A stretch of DNA of 64,000 nucleotides from Terrimonas ferruginea DSM 30193 (lineage in GTDB: Bacteria; Bacteroidota; Bacteroidia; Chitinophagales; Chitinophagaceae), in NCBI RefSeq assembly GCF_000425585.1, contig NZ_KE384398.1, positions 1 to 64,000 on the forward strand, read 5' to 3'. Shown in pieces: positions 17,941 through 27,388 of this stretch (positions are counted from its first letter, which is position 1; each line of letters opens with the position of its first letter). Below the pieces are notes generated by a model, which worked only from the letters and a program-made list of their open reading frames with translations, did not search any database and was not told where the DNA came from. The position numbers and the translations under genes were made by a program.

Positions 17941-17964
17941 GAATTTTGAATTTTGAATTTTGAA
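17941..17964. repeat. Tandem 7-base repeat GAATTTT x3
   Basis: Three direct copies of GAATTTT followed by GAA, in the 324-base non-coding gap between the divergent receptor and outer-membrane protein genes. It directly follows GATTGACGATTCAC at 17922-17935, also found at 336-349. Otherwise the gap shows no gene. Confidence 0.7.
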
Positions 17965-18086
17965 ACTCCTGCATCTTTCTCCTTATAAACAGGGATACCC
18001 CCCCATTCAATCCTTTTTTCCCGCCATTCAATTTTTTCCAGGCAATTAATTTCCTGTTTACCCCCAATCTTGCACCAAAAAAGGAG

Positions 18087-20474
18087 ATGTTGTACAAACG
18101 GATACTGATCACCCTTATTCTCGGATTTACAGCGATACAGCTAAATGCCCAGCACCGGCAAACGATAATGCATTTCAAATTGGAAAACGGTCAACCCGCG
18201 GAAAAAGCCACTATCCTCCTCAAACCACTAACAACCGGTAGCACAAAAAACTTTCTCAGCAACCCCAACGGATCGATCATACTGCCAACAGACAGTATCC
18301 GTTACGCGCTGTCCGCCGCCTTCACCGGCATGGAAACCATTGCCGATACAATCACTAACGATGGAAATACAGATACCCTCTTTTACACGTTCCGCCAGCA
18401 CTTCAGTGAACTTACCAATATCCGGGTAAACAGTCGCAGGAAGATACTGGAAGTAAAAGATGACCGCTTTATTTACAACGTAAGTGCCGATAGTTCCGCA
18501 CAGTCGAAATCTTTGTCGGAAATAATAGGCAACCTGCCTTTCGTAACCGTCGACGGCTCGGGAAACGTGGAGGTGTCCGGCCAAACAACCTATAGGGTAT
18601 TGTTGAACGGAAAGGAAACGTCGTTATTTGTCAACAGTCTCGCGCAGGCATTGCGCAGTTTTCCTGCGGAAATAGTTTCGCGCATTGAATTGATTACGGC
18701 TCCTGCTGCGCGTTACGATGCGGAAGGTGTCACCGCCATCATCAACATCATCACGAAAAAATTTGCCGGGTACAAAGGTTTTGCTTCCGCTTATGTCAGC
18801 GACCGTACGCAATACAGCGGTGGTCTCACCCTTACAGGCCGTGCGGGCAAACTGGGTATTACCGTCAACGGCGATGCCAACGGATCCTGGAGTCCGCTGA
18901 ACGGATACACCACTACCGTCACCAGCCCTCTCAAACCTTCCGCGTATGTGGAAAGAACCGTCAGCGGCATCAGTACCAACAAAAGGCTATCGTTCAACGG
19001 CACCATCGAATTGAATTATGAAATCGACAGCCTGCATTCATTGATCGGTTATGTAACGCCGGGAAAAGATGGCCTGGACGATGGACTAAGGCAGGAGGTC
19101 GCCACGCAATTGTCTCCGATGATTCTTACGCAGGGGTCGATAAGCATGAGCAGTACCGACCGTTCTCCCGGCCTCACTGCCGGATTCGACTTCACACATA
19201 AATCAAAAAAGAATCCCGCGCAGGAGCTGGCATTCCGGTTCAACTGGCGCGGCACAAAAAATATCATCAACAACACCACGGAACAGGAATACGATGCTTT
19301 CAATAAATGGATGATCAATCATTCCGTTGCAAAGAATGACGAGTACACTTTTCAGCTCGATGCCATTCCTTTGGCGCTGAAAAAATATACACTTGAAGCC
19401 GGCGCCAAGACCATCCTTCGCCAGGCATCGGCCGACTATACCAGCTTATTCACGTTTGATCAAAATAACGAATACCAACTCGACGAAAGCAACAGCAACA
19501 GTTTCAACTACCGTCAACAGGTATATGCTGTTTACAGTTCGGTTTCCGCGCGGATAAAAAAGAATAATATCAGAGCCGGCGTACGCCTGGAACAAACCAA
19601 TATCAAAGGCTATTTCAGCAACCTGCCCGATCCTGTCAACGACAACTATTTATCGGTGATACCCAACCTTTACTGGAGCGTAAAAACAGGCAAAGCCAGC
19701 ACTACTTCCCTGTCTTACAACCTGAACCTGTTGCGCCCTTACATTACCAGTCTTAATCCTTATGTGAACAATACGGATTCTTTCAATATTAATTATGGAA
19801 ACCCGGCTCTCGGCCCGCAGCACATACACAAAGTAGTAGCGCAATACCGGCACAACAGTGAAAAATTATTTGTAAGTGCTACGCTCACCGGAAGCTGGAG
19901 CAATGACAAAATAGTATCCTACCGGCTATTTGAACCATCAACCGGCATTACTGCTACCACCGTTGGTAACGCGGGTCAGGAACAATTAATCTCGGCAGCT
20001 GTCAATATGCGCCAGACATTCAGCAAACTATTCCAGCTCGGACTTGGTGGTGAACTGCGATATGTAGACGTACGTAACAGGTTACAGCAAAGCCAGCACG
20101 CCCATGGCTATTCGGGCATTGTGTCCACTTATTTCCGGTGGGATGTAAGCAAACGCATCAATCTGAGCGGCAGCGGCGGACGGAATGTAACCGACATAAC
20201 CCTCCTGGGGCGCAGAAGTCCTTACTATTTTTACCAGGTCAACTTTGGTTATCACATTGTAAAGAATAAATTATTTTCCAGTATAAATTTCAACAACGTG
20301 CACGACAGTTACTTCACACAACGCACATTTTTCCGGGATGACATCGTCAACAGCGTAACCACTACAAGGAGAATATACCGGATGATCTTTGTGGGAATTC
20401 AATATACCTTTGGTAAACTCCGCCAGGAAGTGGCAAGAAAAAAAGGCGTAGTAAACGACGATATTCTCCGCTAA
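18087..20474 (+). CDS. TonB-receptor-like outer-membrane beta-barrel protein
   Basis: 795 residues. Signal peptide 1-22 (LGFTAIQLNAQ). A short N-terminal beta domain is followed by a plug-like domain at about 105-225, with VLLNGKETSLFVN and IVSRIELITAPAARYDAEG then INIITKK, the hallmark of the OMP_b-brl_3 family. The rest is a large barrel. These proteins resemble TonB receptors but their substrates are mostly unknown. It is the first gene of an operon: a LytS-type kinase follows after 11 bases and a LytTR regulator overlaps that. The barrel may therefore report on or be controlled by that pair. AGGAG lies directly against the ATG, an unusually short spacing. Confidence 0.82.
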   Translation: MLYKRILITLILGFTAIQLNAQHRQTIMHFKLENGQPAEKATILLKPLTTGSTKNFLSNPNGSIILPTDSIRYALSAAFTGMETIADTITNDGNTDTLFYTFRQHFSELTNIRVNSRRKILEVKDDRFIYNVSADSSAQSKSLSEIIGNLPFVTVDGSGNVEVSGQTTYRVLLNGKETSLFVNSLAQALRSFPAEIVSRIELITAPAARYDAEGVTAIINIITKKFAGYKGFASAYVSDRTQYSGGLTLTGRAGKLGITVNGDANGSWSPLNGYTTTVTSPLKPSAYVERTVSGISTNKRLSFNGTIELNYEIDSLHSLIGYVTPGKDGLDDGLRQEVATQLSPMILTQGSISMSSTDRSPGLTAGFDFTHKSKKNPAQELAFRFNWRGTKNIINNTTEQEYDAFNKWMINHSVAKNDEYTFQLDAIPLALKKYTLEAGAKTILRQASADYTSLFTFDQNNEYQLDESNSNSFNYRQQVYAVYSSVSARIKKNNIRAGVRLEQTNIKGYFSNLPDPVNDNYLSVIPNLYWSVKTGKASTTSLSYNLNLLRPYITSLNPYVNNTDSFNINYGNPALGPQHIHKVVAQYRHNSEKLFVSATLTGSWSNDKIVSYRLFEPSTGITATTVGNAGQEQLISAAVNMRQTFSKLFQLGLGGELRYVDVRNRLQQSQHAHGYSGIVSTYFRWDVSKRINLSGSGGRNVTDITLLGRRSPYYFYQVNFGYHIVKNKLFSSINFNNVHDSYFTQRTFFRDDIVNSVTTTRRIYRMIFVGIQYTFGKLRQEVARKKGVVNDDILR

Positions 20475-20485
20475 GGCGTAATAAA

Positions 20486-21529
20486 ATGAAACGCATCCGC
20501 TATATAACTACCTGGCAATTCGCGCTTGGATTTACATTGCTTTATTCAGCTTTTGTATTCTACCTGTTCGCCCAATTACATCCGCAGGGAACGCCGTTTG
20601 ATCTGCCAAGTTTCTTTTTCTTCATTGGTGCGGGACTGGGCACCCTGCTAACCGTTTATGGCTGCCACCGGATTATCCGGAGACTGGAAAATCGGGTATC
20701 ACCAGGCGTTTTCTATGGTTTGTTATTCCTGGTAAGCTTGCTGATGTTCCCCGTATTCTACGGTTTGTACTGGGGTTTGCTCGTTAACCGTATCATCTAC
20801 GGCGGCGGTGCCACCGTGTTGTCGGTACTCCGTGAGGCAAGGCTGACCGCAGGTGTTTTCCAGGTGCCGGTATGTTTTGCCACTATTCTGGGTATGTACA
20901 ATGAAAAAGTATTCAGGCTGAACCAGGATATCCTGCTGAAAGAAAATATGCTGGCGGAAACCAGGCTGACGCAATTGCAGCAGCAGGTAGATCCGCATTT
21001 TCTTTTTAATAACCTGAATATTCTTTCCGCGCTTATCCGGCAATCGCCGGACCAGGCTGAACTGTTTTCCCAAAGGTTATCGGAGCTATACCGCTATTAC
21101 CTGCGTTCGGGACGGCAACAGTTGGTTACTCTCCAGGAAGAAATGCAGTATATGCAGGACTACCTGTACCTGTTGAAATGCCGGTTTGGCGAAGCTTTCG
21201 TCCCGGACATTAAGACACCAATAATACTATCACCGCAGGAGCTTTTTCTGGTAACCGGCACGCTGCAATTATTATTGGAAAATGTAGTGAAGCACAACGC
21301 GGCTTCTCTTCATCAACCACTCACTATCCATATCCGGATCACAGATGAAGAACTGATCATGGAAAACGAGATACGTGTACGGGAATCGGCATCCGAAAAA
21401 GTGGGCCTGCAAAATCTCGAACATCGTTATAGAATATTGACCGGAAAAAAAATCAGCTACGGAACAGCAGAAGGAACGTTCCAGGTACGCATACCATTGA
21501 TCAAACAATTGAAAACGACAACTGCATGA
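20486..21529 (+). CDS. LytS-type sensor histidine kinase
   Basis: 347 residues. Four hydrophobic segments lie at about 10-30, 40-60, 74-103 and 120-138, with only short loops outside, so it probably senses within or near the membrane. The His_kinase domain follows: the phospho-acceptor is in QVDPHFLFNNLN (His171), and the N-box of the ATPase is ENVVKHNAA near residue 265. It phosphorylates the response regulator whose ATG overlaps its stop by 4 bases (ATGA). It is downstream of an outer-membrane barrel gene in the same operon. Confidence 0.9.
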   Translation: MKRIRYITTWQFALGFTLLYSAFVFYLFAQLHPQGTPFDLPSFFFFIGAGLGTLLTVYGCHRIIRRLENRVSPGVFYGLLFLVSLLMFPVFYGLYWGLLVNRIIYGGGATVLSVLREARLTAGVFQVPVCFATILGMYNEKVFRLNQDILLKENMLAETRLTQLQQQVDPHFLFNNLNILSALIRQSPDQAELFSQRLSELYRYYLRSGRQQLVTLQEEMQYMQDYLYLLKCRFGEAFVPDIKTPIILSPQELFLVTGTLQLLLENVVKHNAASLHQPLTIHIRITDEELIMENEIRVRESASEKVGLQNLEHRYRILTGKKISYGTAEGTFQVRIPLIKQLKTTTA

Positions 21530-22287
21530 ATATTGTAATAGTTGAAGATGAAATACCGGCGGCGGCGCAAATACGTGAATTCATCCAATCATACCGAGAG
21601 CCGATGACTATTACGGGTGTATACAGTTCCTGCGCCGAGATCATAAAATACCTGGATGGAAACGAAAATGCAGATGTCGTGTTTTGCGATATCGAACTCC
21701 GTGACGGCAATGCCCTCACTGCGCTGCAACAGATAGAACTCAAATCGGTACTCATCTTCACCACTGCCTATCATCAGTTCTGGAACGAATCCCTGCAGCA
21801 CAACGGTGTTGATTATTTATTGAAACCCATCACGGCACAGAAAGTACATGCGGCGCTGGACAAGGTCGTGACAATAAAACAAATCTTTACAAAGGGTAAC
21901 CTGTTGCTGAAACAATTATCCGGCATGTTGTTGCAAAAACCGGATGTACATTACAAAAAGCGTTTTCCCGTGCGTGTGGGAAGTGAATTGTTTGTAATAG
22001 ACGTGAACGATGTACAGTTTTTCCGCATAGCAAACGGAGTAATCTTTGCGGTATTGGGAGAAAAGAAAAAATATCCGCTGATGGAAGAAACCTTATCGGC
22101 GCTGGAAGAACAACTGGAGCCGCAACAATTCTTCCGGGTAAACCGTTCAGACATTGTGAATATCGGTTTCATCAAATCGGTCAGGATCGATGAAGGGAGT
22201 GACTACACGGTCTTACTGAAGGAAAGCGAAGAAAAGCTGGTGATCAGCCAATCGAGGATAGCGCCCTTTAAAGCATGGTTTGTTTGA
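21526..22287 (+). CDS. LytTR-family response regulator
   Basis: 253 residues. The receiver domain covers 1-120, with acidic residues at 7-9 (VEDE), phospho-acceptor Asp55 (VVFCDIEL) and Lys108 region LLKPI. A LytTR DNA-binding domain covers about 145-250 (FPVRVGSELFVIDVNDVQFF, FFRVNRSDIVNIGFI). It is the partner of the kinase just upstream, with overlapping start and stop codons. LytTR proteins bind direct repeats upstream of targets; none was identified in the window. Confidence 0.92.
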   Translation: MNIVIVEDEIPAAAQIREFIQSYREPMTITGVYSSCAEIIKYLDGNENADVVFCDIELRDGNALTALQQIELKSVLIFTTAYHQFWNESLQHNGVDYLLKPITAQKVHAALDKVVTIKQIFTKGNLLLKQLSGMLLQKPDVHYKKRFPVRVGSELFVIDVNDVQFFRIANGVIFAVLGEKKKYPLMEETLSALEEQLEPQQFFRVNRSDIVNIGFIKSVRIDEGSDYTVLLKESEEKLVISQSRIAPFKAWFV

Positions 22288-22328
22288 AAATATCTGCAGG
22301 CAAAATGAAAGTTATACCCTTCTGTGAG

Positions 22329-22354
22329 TTGGATCATATATTCATTTAGATTTG
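22329..22354 (+). promoter_or_regulatory. Probable promoter of the M36 protease
   Basis: TAGATTTG (22347-22354) matches the TAnnTTTG -7 box, with TTG (22329-22331) 15 bases upstream, slightly short of the usual spacing. It lies 31 bases before the start at 22386. Confidence 0.45.
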
Positions 22355-22385
22355 CATACCAAATAACCTCTAAACGCTGCTTTAC

Positions 22386-25300
22386 ATGAGAATCTCCGAC
22401 CGTTTGCGCGGCTGCTTTTGGGCTGCCGTGTGTGCTTTTCTTTCTATTTTACCTGCCGCTGCTCAACAAGCTGATGATCCCGCACTAAAACAGTTAATCG
22501 TAAAATATGCCGGCCAGTTGCACCTTTCTCCCAAAGATGCATATGCTGCCACAATCAGCAGCAGCCATCGGGATGAACCCACCGGCATCACGTATGCTTA
22601 TCTGCAACAACGGCAGAAGGATTTGTCTGTTTACAACAAACTCATCAGCATCGCCATTAAGGACAACGTTATCCTGTACAGCTCAGGACTTTTCGTGGAT
22701 AATATCGATGGCAAGACCGGTAGCGCGACTCCTGCAATATCCGCAGCAGATGCGGTAAAACAAGCCGCTCGATTCCTGGAGCTGCCCTCTCCTGCCAGCC
22801 TGGTAGTGACAGAAGACCGTTTTGCCGCGGAGAAAAAAATCTTCTTTAATGCCCCCGGTATTGCACGCCGCCCGGTAGAAGCCAGCCTGGTATGGGTAGC
22901 CTCCGGCGACAACAAAACCGTGCAACTGGCCTGGAACATCAACATTGATGTGGCTGCCACCGAAGACTGGTGGAATGTGCGCGTGAATGCACAAACAGGA
23001 GCATTTATTGAAAAAGATAACTGGACCGTGCACGAAAACACCGCAACGGCCGAGGCACCGTTGTTTCTTTCGCACCAATCGTACACGCCATCTTTCAAAC
23101 CCATCGAACTTCCCGCGATACGGCAGACCGGACAGCAGTTGCCTCCGAATGTAACAAACGCCGCTTACCGCGTGATCCCTTACCCGATCGAGAGCCCGAA
23201 CTTCGGCGGTTTTGCCATAGAAAATGAACCCTGGCTGAAAGCGGGTGCCGGTAACAATGCCACCACACATGGCTGGCATTTTGATGGCACCAACAATTAC
23301 AATATTACCCGCGGTAATAACGTGTTTGCGCATCTCGACGTGGAAAACACGAATGTTTCCAACATCACCAACAACTGGCCCGATACATCTTCAACGGCAG
23401 CACCGTCACTCACATTCGTGAACGTACCCGATTTCAACCAGCAGGCGAATGTCGGCATTAACAAGAAGGCGGGGCTTGACAATCTTTTTTACTGGAATAA
23501 TATCATTCATGATCTGCTGTATCAATATGGCCTTACCGAAGCAGCAGGTAACTTCCAGGCCGATAACCTCGGTCGCGGCGGTGTAGCCAATGATGCGGTG
23601 CAGGCACACGGCCAGGATGGCCTGGGTTACAACAATGCCAACTTCGCCACCCCAATAGATGGCACGAGCGGCCGTATGCAGATGTATCTCTTTACCTCGG
23701 CGCCAGGGTTTAATATTACTGCTCCGGCGGGAATCGCCGGCAGCTACCTGGCAGCAGAAAATTCACTTGTCTCTCCGAATAAATTAATGAACACCGGTAC
23801 GATAACCGGCAACGTTGTATTGTACAACGATGATGCGGGCGGAACTATCCACCGCGGTTGTGCTCCTGCCACTAATGCGGCAGCAATTGCCGGCAACATT
23901 GCCATGATAGATGGTTTTGGTGCAACCGGCTGTACCACTTATGCTTTCAAGATAAAAAGCGCTCAGAATGCTGGTGCACGCGCAGTCATCGTATATAGCG
24001 CCAACAATACACCGCTGGCGATGGGCGGTACCGATGCCACGATTACTATTCCGGCTATTTCCATCGGTGCCAATACTGCAACCGCTATCATCAACCAGCT
24101 CAACGCAGCAATACCCGTAACCGTTACCATGACGTCCGGCATTTATAAAGATGGCAACCTGGACAATGGCGTGATTTCGCATGAATACGGGCATGGCGTT
24201 TCCAACCGTCTTACCGGTGGCACTTTTAACACCAGTTGCCTGGGCAATGCTGAACAAGGAGGTGAAGGTTGGAGCGATTATATCGCGTTGATGTTAACGA
24301 CCAACTGGGCAACAGCTACTGTTAGCGATGGCACCAACCCGCGCACCATTGCCACTTATGATCTGTCACAGTCTACAAGCGGCACGGGTTTCCGCCGTTA
24401 CCCTTATTCTACCAACATGGCGGTCAATCCGCTTACCTATGCAGCACTGAACTCAGGTACCAGTGTACACGACAATGGTGAGGTATGGTGCTCCGCCATC
24501 TGGGACATGACCTGGAATATCATCCAGCAAACCAATTCCATTACCCCCAACCTGTATAACAGCGCAGGCACGGGTGGCAACATCATAGCCATGAAGCTTG
24601 TAATGACCGGACTGAAACTCCAGCCCTGTCAGCCCGGTTTCATTGACGCCCGCAACGCAATCCTGGCGGCAGATTCTATCTTGTATAACGGCACTTACCG
24701 TTGTGCTATCTGGAATGCATTTGCCAGAAGAGGCATGGGCTTCAGCGCACGGCAGGGATTTTCAACCAGCGCTAATGACCAGACAGTAGCAACCGACCTG
24801 CCGGCAGGTGTGTGGTTCAACAAAAACATGGAAACGCAGATTGTCAACTCGGGCAATCTTGTTACCATCACCCACGCTGCCACCTGCAATTGCCAGGTAC
24901 CTGCCAATAATTATATTATACGGGACACCATACCCGCAGGCTTTGAATATGTAAGCAGTACCGGCGGTACGCTCAGCGGGAATATTGTAACGTCTGGTCC
25001 GCTCAACTTTGCCATTGCCAATGAAACAAAAAGCTACAGCGTAACCCTCAGGGCTACCATGACCGGCTGTGCAGTAGACTCCTTGGTGAATGACAACAGG
25101 GATGGTGCCACTACCGGCAACCTTACACCCGTAGTACTCTCCGGCGCAGGGACCTGGAGCAGTTCCACTACGATGGCCTATACAGGCGCCGCATCCTGGT
25201 TTGCTCCTAACCTCACGACCCCCACTAACTTTGCGTTGTCTACCGATCCTTTCATGCCGGGAGCCTTTTCTGTATTCTCCTTTTATCATTATTATAAAAC

Positions 25301-26213
25301 AGAATCCCCTTATGACGGCGGAGTCATCGAAATCTTCAACGGTACTACCTGGATCGATGCCGCTCCTTATATCGTACAGAATGGTTACACGACAGCCATG
25401 GACGCCTCAACCATCCTGTCGGGACGCCGTGCATTTAGCGGCAACAACGGTACGTTTATCAAGACTACATTAAACCTCAGTTCATTCGCAGGCCAAAATG
25501 TCCAGGTACGTTTCCGGATGACATCCGATAACGGTATTGCCTTTACCGGCTGGTATATCGACAATATCCTTTCGCTGAATGGCTGTGGTACTTTTGTAAA
25601 AACCGGTTTCTACAACGGCAGCAATGCCTTGCTCGACACCGCCGCATACCCTGTATTTGTACGCCAGTTGATAGTAACACCGCTCAACCTGCTTGACTTT
25701 ACCGCTGTGCAGGCAGGTCAACAGGTGTTACTTTCCTGGCAGACAACCGAAGAAGTGAATACAGAATCTTTCATCGTGGAAAGAAGCGCCAACGGCAACT
25801 CCTGGACTCCGATCGATACCGTTGCAGCCGGCTTCAGTGGCAATCACGCTTACAGGCTTACCGACTACAGGCCGCTGCAGGGCAGTAACTACTATCGCCT
25901 CAGGATGGTAGATGTTGACCAGCAATATAAATATTCTGTGGTCCGCGTAGTTACCTTCACGCAGAAGGATAATGGTTTTGTAATCGTACCGAACCCTGCC
26001 GATCAGCGGGCAGCGATTCATTTCAACAAAGTAATGCGCTTCCCATCTATTGCCGTATATGACATGACAGGCAAACTGCTGCAGCAAAAGAAACTGCCGG
26101 GTAATACGAGCTTTACCGAACTGGATACCCGGATGCTGGCCAACGGTACTTATACCGTAGTGATCAGCGATGAAAAAGAATCAGTAGCACAGAAGTTCTC
26201 CGTAGTGCACTAA
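22386..26213 (+). CDS. Fungalysin-type (M36) metalloprotease with PA domain and T9SS signal
   Basis: 1275 residues. Signal peptide about 1-27 (LSILPAAAQ). An FTP-like propeptide region spans about 30-230. The M36 catalytic domain contains VISHEYGHG (zinc ligands His599 and His603, catalytic Glu600) and the third-ligand region GGEGWSDY near 629. A PA domain (about 450-570) is inserted in front of the zinc motif. After the catalytic part come a DUF11-like beta domain (DTIPAGFEYVSST), a concanavalin/MAM-like domain and, at about 1195-1275, a T9SS type A sorting domain (VIVPNPA, MTGKLLQQKKL, NGTYTVVI). It is exported through the outer membrane by T9SS to digest external protein. It is transcribed alone, with a strong terminator after it. 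Confidence 0.92.
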   Translation: MRISDRLRGCFWAAVCAFLSILPAAAQQADDPALKQLIVKYAGQLHLSPKDAYAATISSSHRDEPTGITYAYLQQRQKDLSVYNKLISIAIKDNVILYSSGLFVDNIDGKTGSATPAISAADAVKQAARFLELPSPASLVVTEDRFAAEKKIFFNAPGIARRPVEASLVWVASGDNKTVQLAWNINIDVAATEDWWNVRVNAQTGAFIEKDNWTVHENTATAEAPLFLSHQSYTPSFKPIELPAIRQTGQQLPPNVTNAAYRVIPYPIESPNFGGFAIENEPWLKAGAGNNATTHGWHFDGTNNYNITRGNNVFAHLDVENTNVSNITNNWPDTSSTAAPSLTFVNVPDFNQQANVGINKKAGLDNLFYWNNIIHDLLYQYGLTEAAGNFQADNLGRGGVANDAVQAHGQDGLGYNNANFATPIDGTSGRMQMYLFTSAPGFNITAPAGIAGSYLAAENSLVSPNKLMNTGTITGNVVLYNDDAGGTIHRGCAPATNAAAIAGNIAMIDGFGATGCTTYAFKIKSAQNAGARAVIVYSANNTPLAMGGTDATITIPAISIGANTATAIINQLNAAIPVTVTMTSGIYKDGNLDNGVISHEYGHGVSNRLTGGTFNTSCLGNAEQGGEGWSDYIALMLTTNWATATVSDGTNPRTIATYDLSQSTSGTGFRRYPYSTNMAVNPLTYAALNSGTSVHDNGEVWCSAIWDMTWNIIQQTNSITPNLYNSAGTGGNIIAMKLVMTGLKLQPCQPGFIDARNAILAADSILYNGTYRCAIWNAFARRGMGFSARQGFSTSANDQTVATDLPAGVWFNKNMETQIVNSGNLVTITHAATCNCQVPANNYIIRDTIPAGFEYVSSTGGTLSGNIVTSGPLNFAIANETKSYSVTLRATMTGCAVDSLVNDNRDGATTGNLTPVVLSGAGTWSSSTTMAYTGAASWFAPNLTTPTNFALSTDPFMPGAFSVFSFYHYYKTESPYDGGVIEIFNGTTWIDAAPYIVQNGYTTAMDASTILSGRRAFSGNNGTFIKTTLNLSSFAGQNVQVRFRMTSDNGIAFTGWYIDNILSLNGCGTFVKTGFYNGSNALLDTAAYPVFVRQLIVTPLNLLDFTAVQAGQQVLLSWQTTEEVNTESFIVERSANGNSWTPIDTVAAGFSGNHAYRLTDYRPLQGSNYYRLRMVDVDQQYKYSVVRVVTFTQKDNGFVIVPNPADQRAAIHFNKVMRFPSIAVYDMTGKLLQQKKLPGNTSFTELDTRMLANGTYTVVISDEKESVAQKFSVVH

Positions 26214-26227
26214 GTAGTTTATAGAAT

Positions 26228-26266
26228 AAAAAAAGAGGCTGTCCCTGGGAGACAGCCTCTTTTTTT
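26228..26266 (+). terminator. Strong rho-independent terminator
   Basis: AAAGAGGCTGTC, a 7-base loop, GACAGCCTCTTT then a T-run. The stem is perfect and lies 15 bases past the M36 protease stop; the A-run on the other side would let it work on the minus strand too. Confidence 0.9.
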
Positions 26267-26310
26267 GTGACTCTTAACATTGAAAAAACACGACCGGGAT
26301 CGCGCTGACT

Positions 26311-26318
26311 TATCTTTG
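26311..26318 (+). promoter_or_regulatory. -7 box of the HAD phosphatase gene
   Basis: TATCTTTG matches TAnnTTTG and lies 22 bases upstream of the ATG at 26341. No well-placed -33 TTG is seen. Confidence 0.4.
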
Positions 26319-26340
26319 CACTTCAATTTTAAAAGAAGTA

Positions 26341-27126
26341 ATGAGCAATCCAATAAAAGCGGTCTTCTTCGATCTGGATGGTACACTGATTAGTTTTCAT
26401 ACACGTTCTATTCCTGCTTCAACAGAAAAAGCATTAAAAAGCCTGAAAGAAAAAGGCATCAAAATCATTGCGGCAACCGGCAGATCCATCACCATGCTCG
26501 ACCATGTGAAGCACCTGGATTTTGATGGTTTTGTAACCTTTAACGGAGGATATTGCCTCTCAAAAGAAGAACAGTTGCTTCACAAACAAACGATCGATGC
26601 CGGCGATATTACACGACTTTTAAATCACACCACGTCACCGTCGATTCCTTTTGTGCTGATGACGCAGCACACCACCATGACAAGCCACGTAACACGTGAT
26701 ATAGAAATCCTGCATGAAGAATTAAAACTGCCGGTACCGCCATTGATCGACAAAAATCAATTGAACACGTCAGACATTCTGCAGGCCAACGTTTTCATTA
26801 CACCGGAAAACGAAGAACAGTTTATGCAAACCGTGATGCCGAACTGCGTGGCCTCAAGATGGACACCGGTATTTATGGATGTGAATCCGAAAGCGGTCAG
26901 CAAACAAGTCGGCATCGATGTATTCTGCCGGCACTTCTCGCTCAAAGTTGCTGAAACAATGGCCTTCGGCGATGGCGGAAATGACATGACGATGCTCAAA
27001 CATGCGGGTATCGGCGTGGCAATGGGCAATGCTTCGCAACGCGTGAAGGATGTGGCAGATTATGTGACGGACGATACGGACAATAACGGGATCTGGAATG
27101 GATTGGAGAAGTTTGGGGTGATATAA
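26341..27126 (+). CDS. Cof-type HAD-family sugar-phosphate phosphatase
   Basis: 261 residues. The HAD motifs are all present: FFDLDGTLI (nucleophile Asp11, acid/base Asp13), AATGRS with the motif II Thr, a conserved Lys near NPKAVSKQVG, and AFGDGGNDMTML for Mg2+ binding. The C2-type cap between motifs II and III is the size expected for the Cof/YidA group. These cytoplasmic enzymes remove phosphate from sugar phosphates, nucleotides or pyridoxal phosphate; the substrate here is unknown. It is preceded by AAAGAAG as ribosome-binding site and is flanked by a terminator and a relic region. Confidence 0.9.
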   Translation: MSNPIKAVFFDLDGTLISFHTRSIPASTEKALKSLKEKGIKIIAATGRSITMLDHVKHLDFDGFVTFNGGYCLSKEEQLLHKQTIDAGDITRLLNHTTSPSIPFVLMTQHTTMTSHVTRDIEILHEELKLPVPPLIDKNQLNTSDILQANVFITPENEEQFMQTVMPNCVASRWTPVFMDVNPKAVSKQVGIDVFCRHFSLKVAETMAFGDGGNDMTMLKHAGIGVAMGNASQRVKDVADYVTDDTDNNGIWNGLEKFGVI

Positions 27127-27136
27127 ACAGCCCTTT

Positions 27137-27337
27137 GCTGGTCTTCAAACCAACAAAAAAACATCAAAGGTTCATTCTTTCGCCGCTGTTGGTCTGGAGA
27201 CCAACAGCGGAATCTTTTCATCACCTTCGTGGGCTGTCATTATACCACCTTTGTTAGTCTCCAAGACCATAACTGCTCGGAAGATTTTAAAGCCTATCAA
27301 TCCGACATCACGCCACCGTTGGTCTCCAGACCAACGG
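27137..27337. repeat. Four REP-like palindromic repeats
   Basis: Four variants of the core GTTGGTCT-N2-AGACCAAC: at 27137-27154 (degenerate), 27183-27210 (13-base arms, CCGCTGTTGGTCT), 27251-27273 (degenerate) and 27316-27337 (10-base arms, CCGTTGGTCT). Core starts are spaced 51, 65 and 65 bases apart. Two copies are preceded by CGCC. Each can form a stable hairpin on either strand. Confidence 0.7.
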
Positions 27338-27388
27338 GCCTGCACATCCTTGAGTTATATACGAAGTTGACTTTAGCCTATCAAAACT

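Noticed and set aside
22683-23333. Long minus-strand ORF opposite the M36 protease
   Set aside because: It is a shadow of the protease frame with no family pattern; the protease reads as a complete multi-domain protein.
27137-27337. CRISPR array
   Set aside because: The four repeats are imperfect palindromes with differing arms and variable spacing, no cas gene is nearby, and the repeats themselves are hairpins, not direct repeats of constant length.
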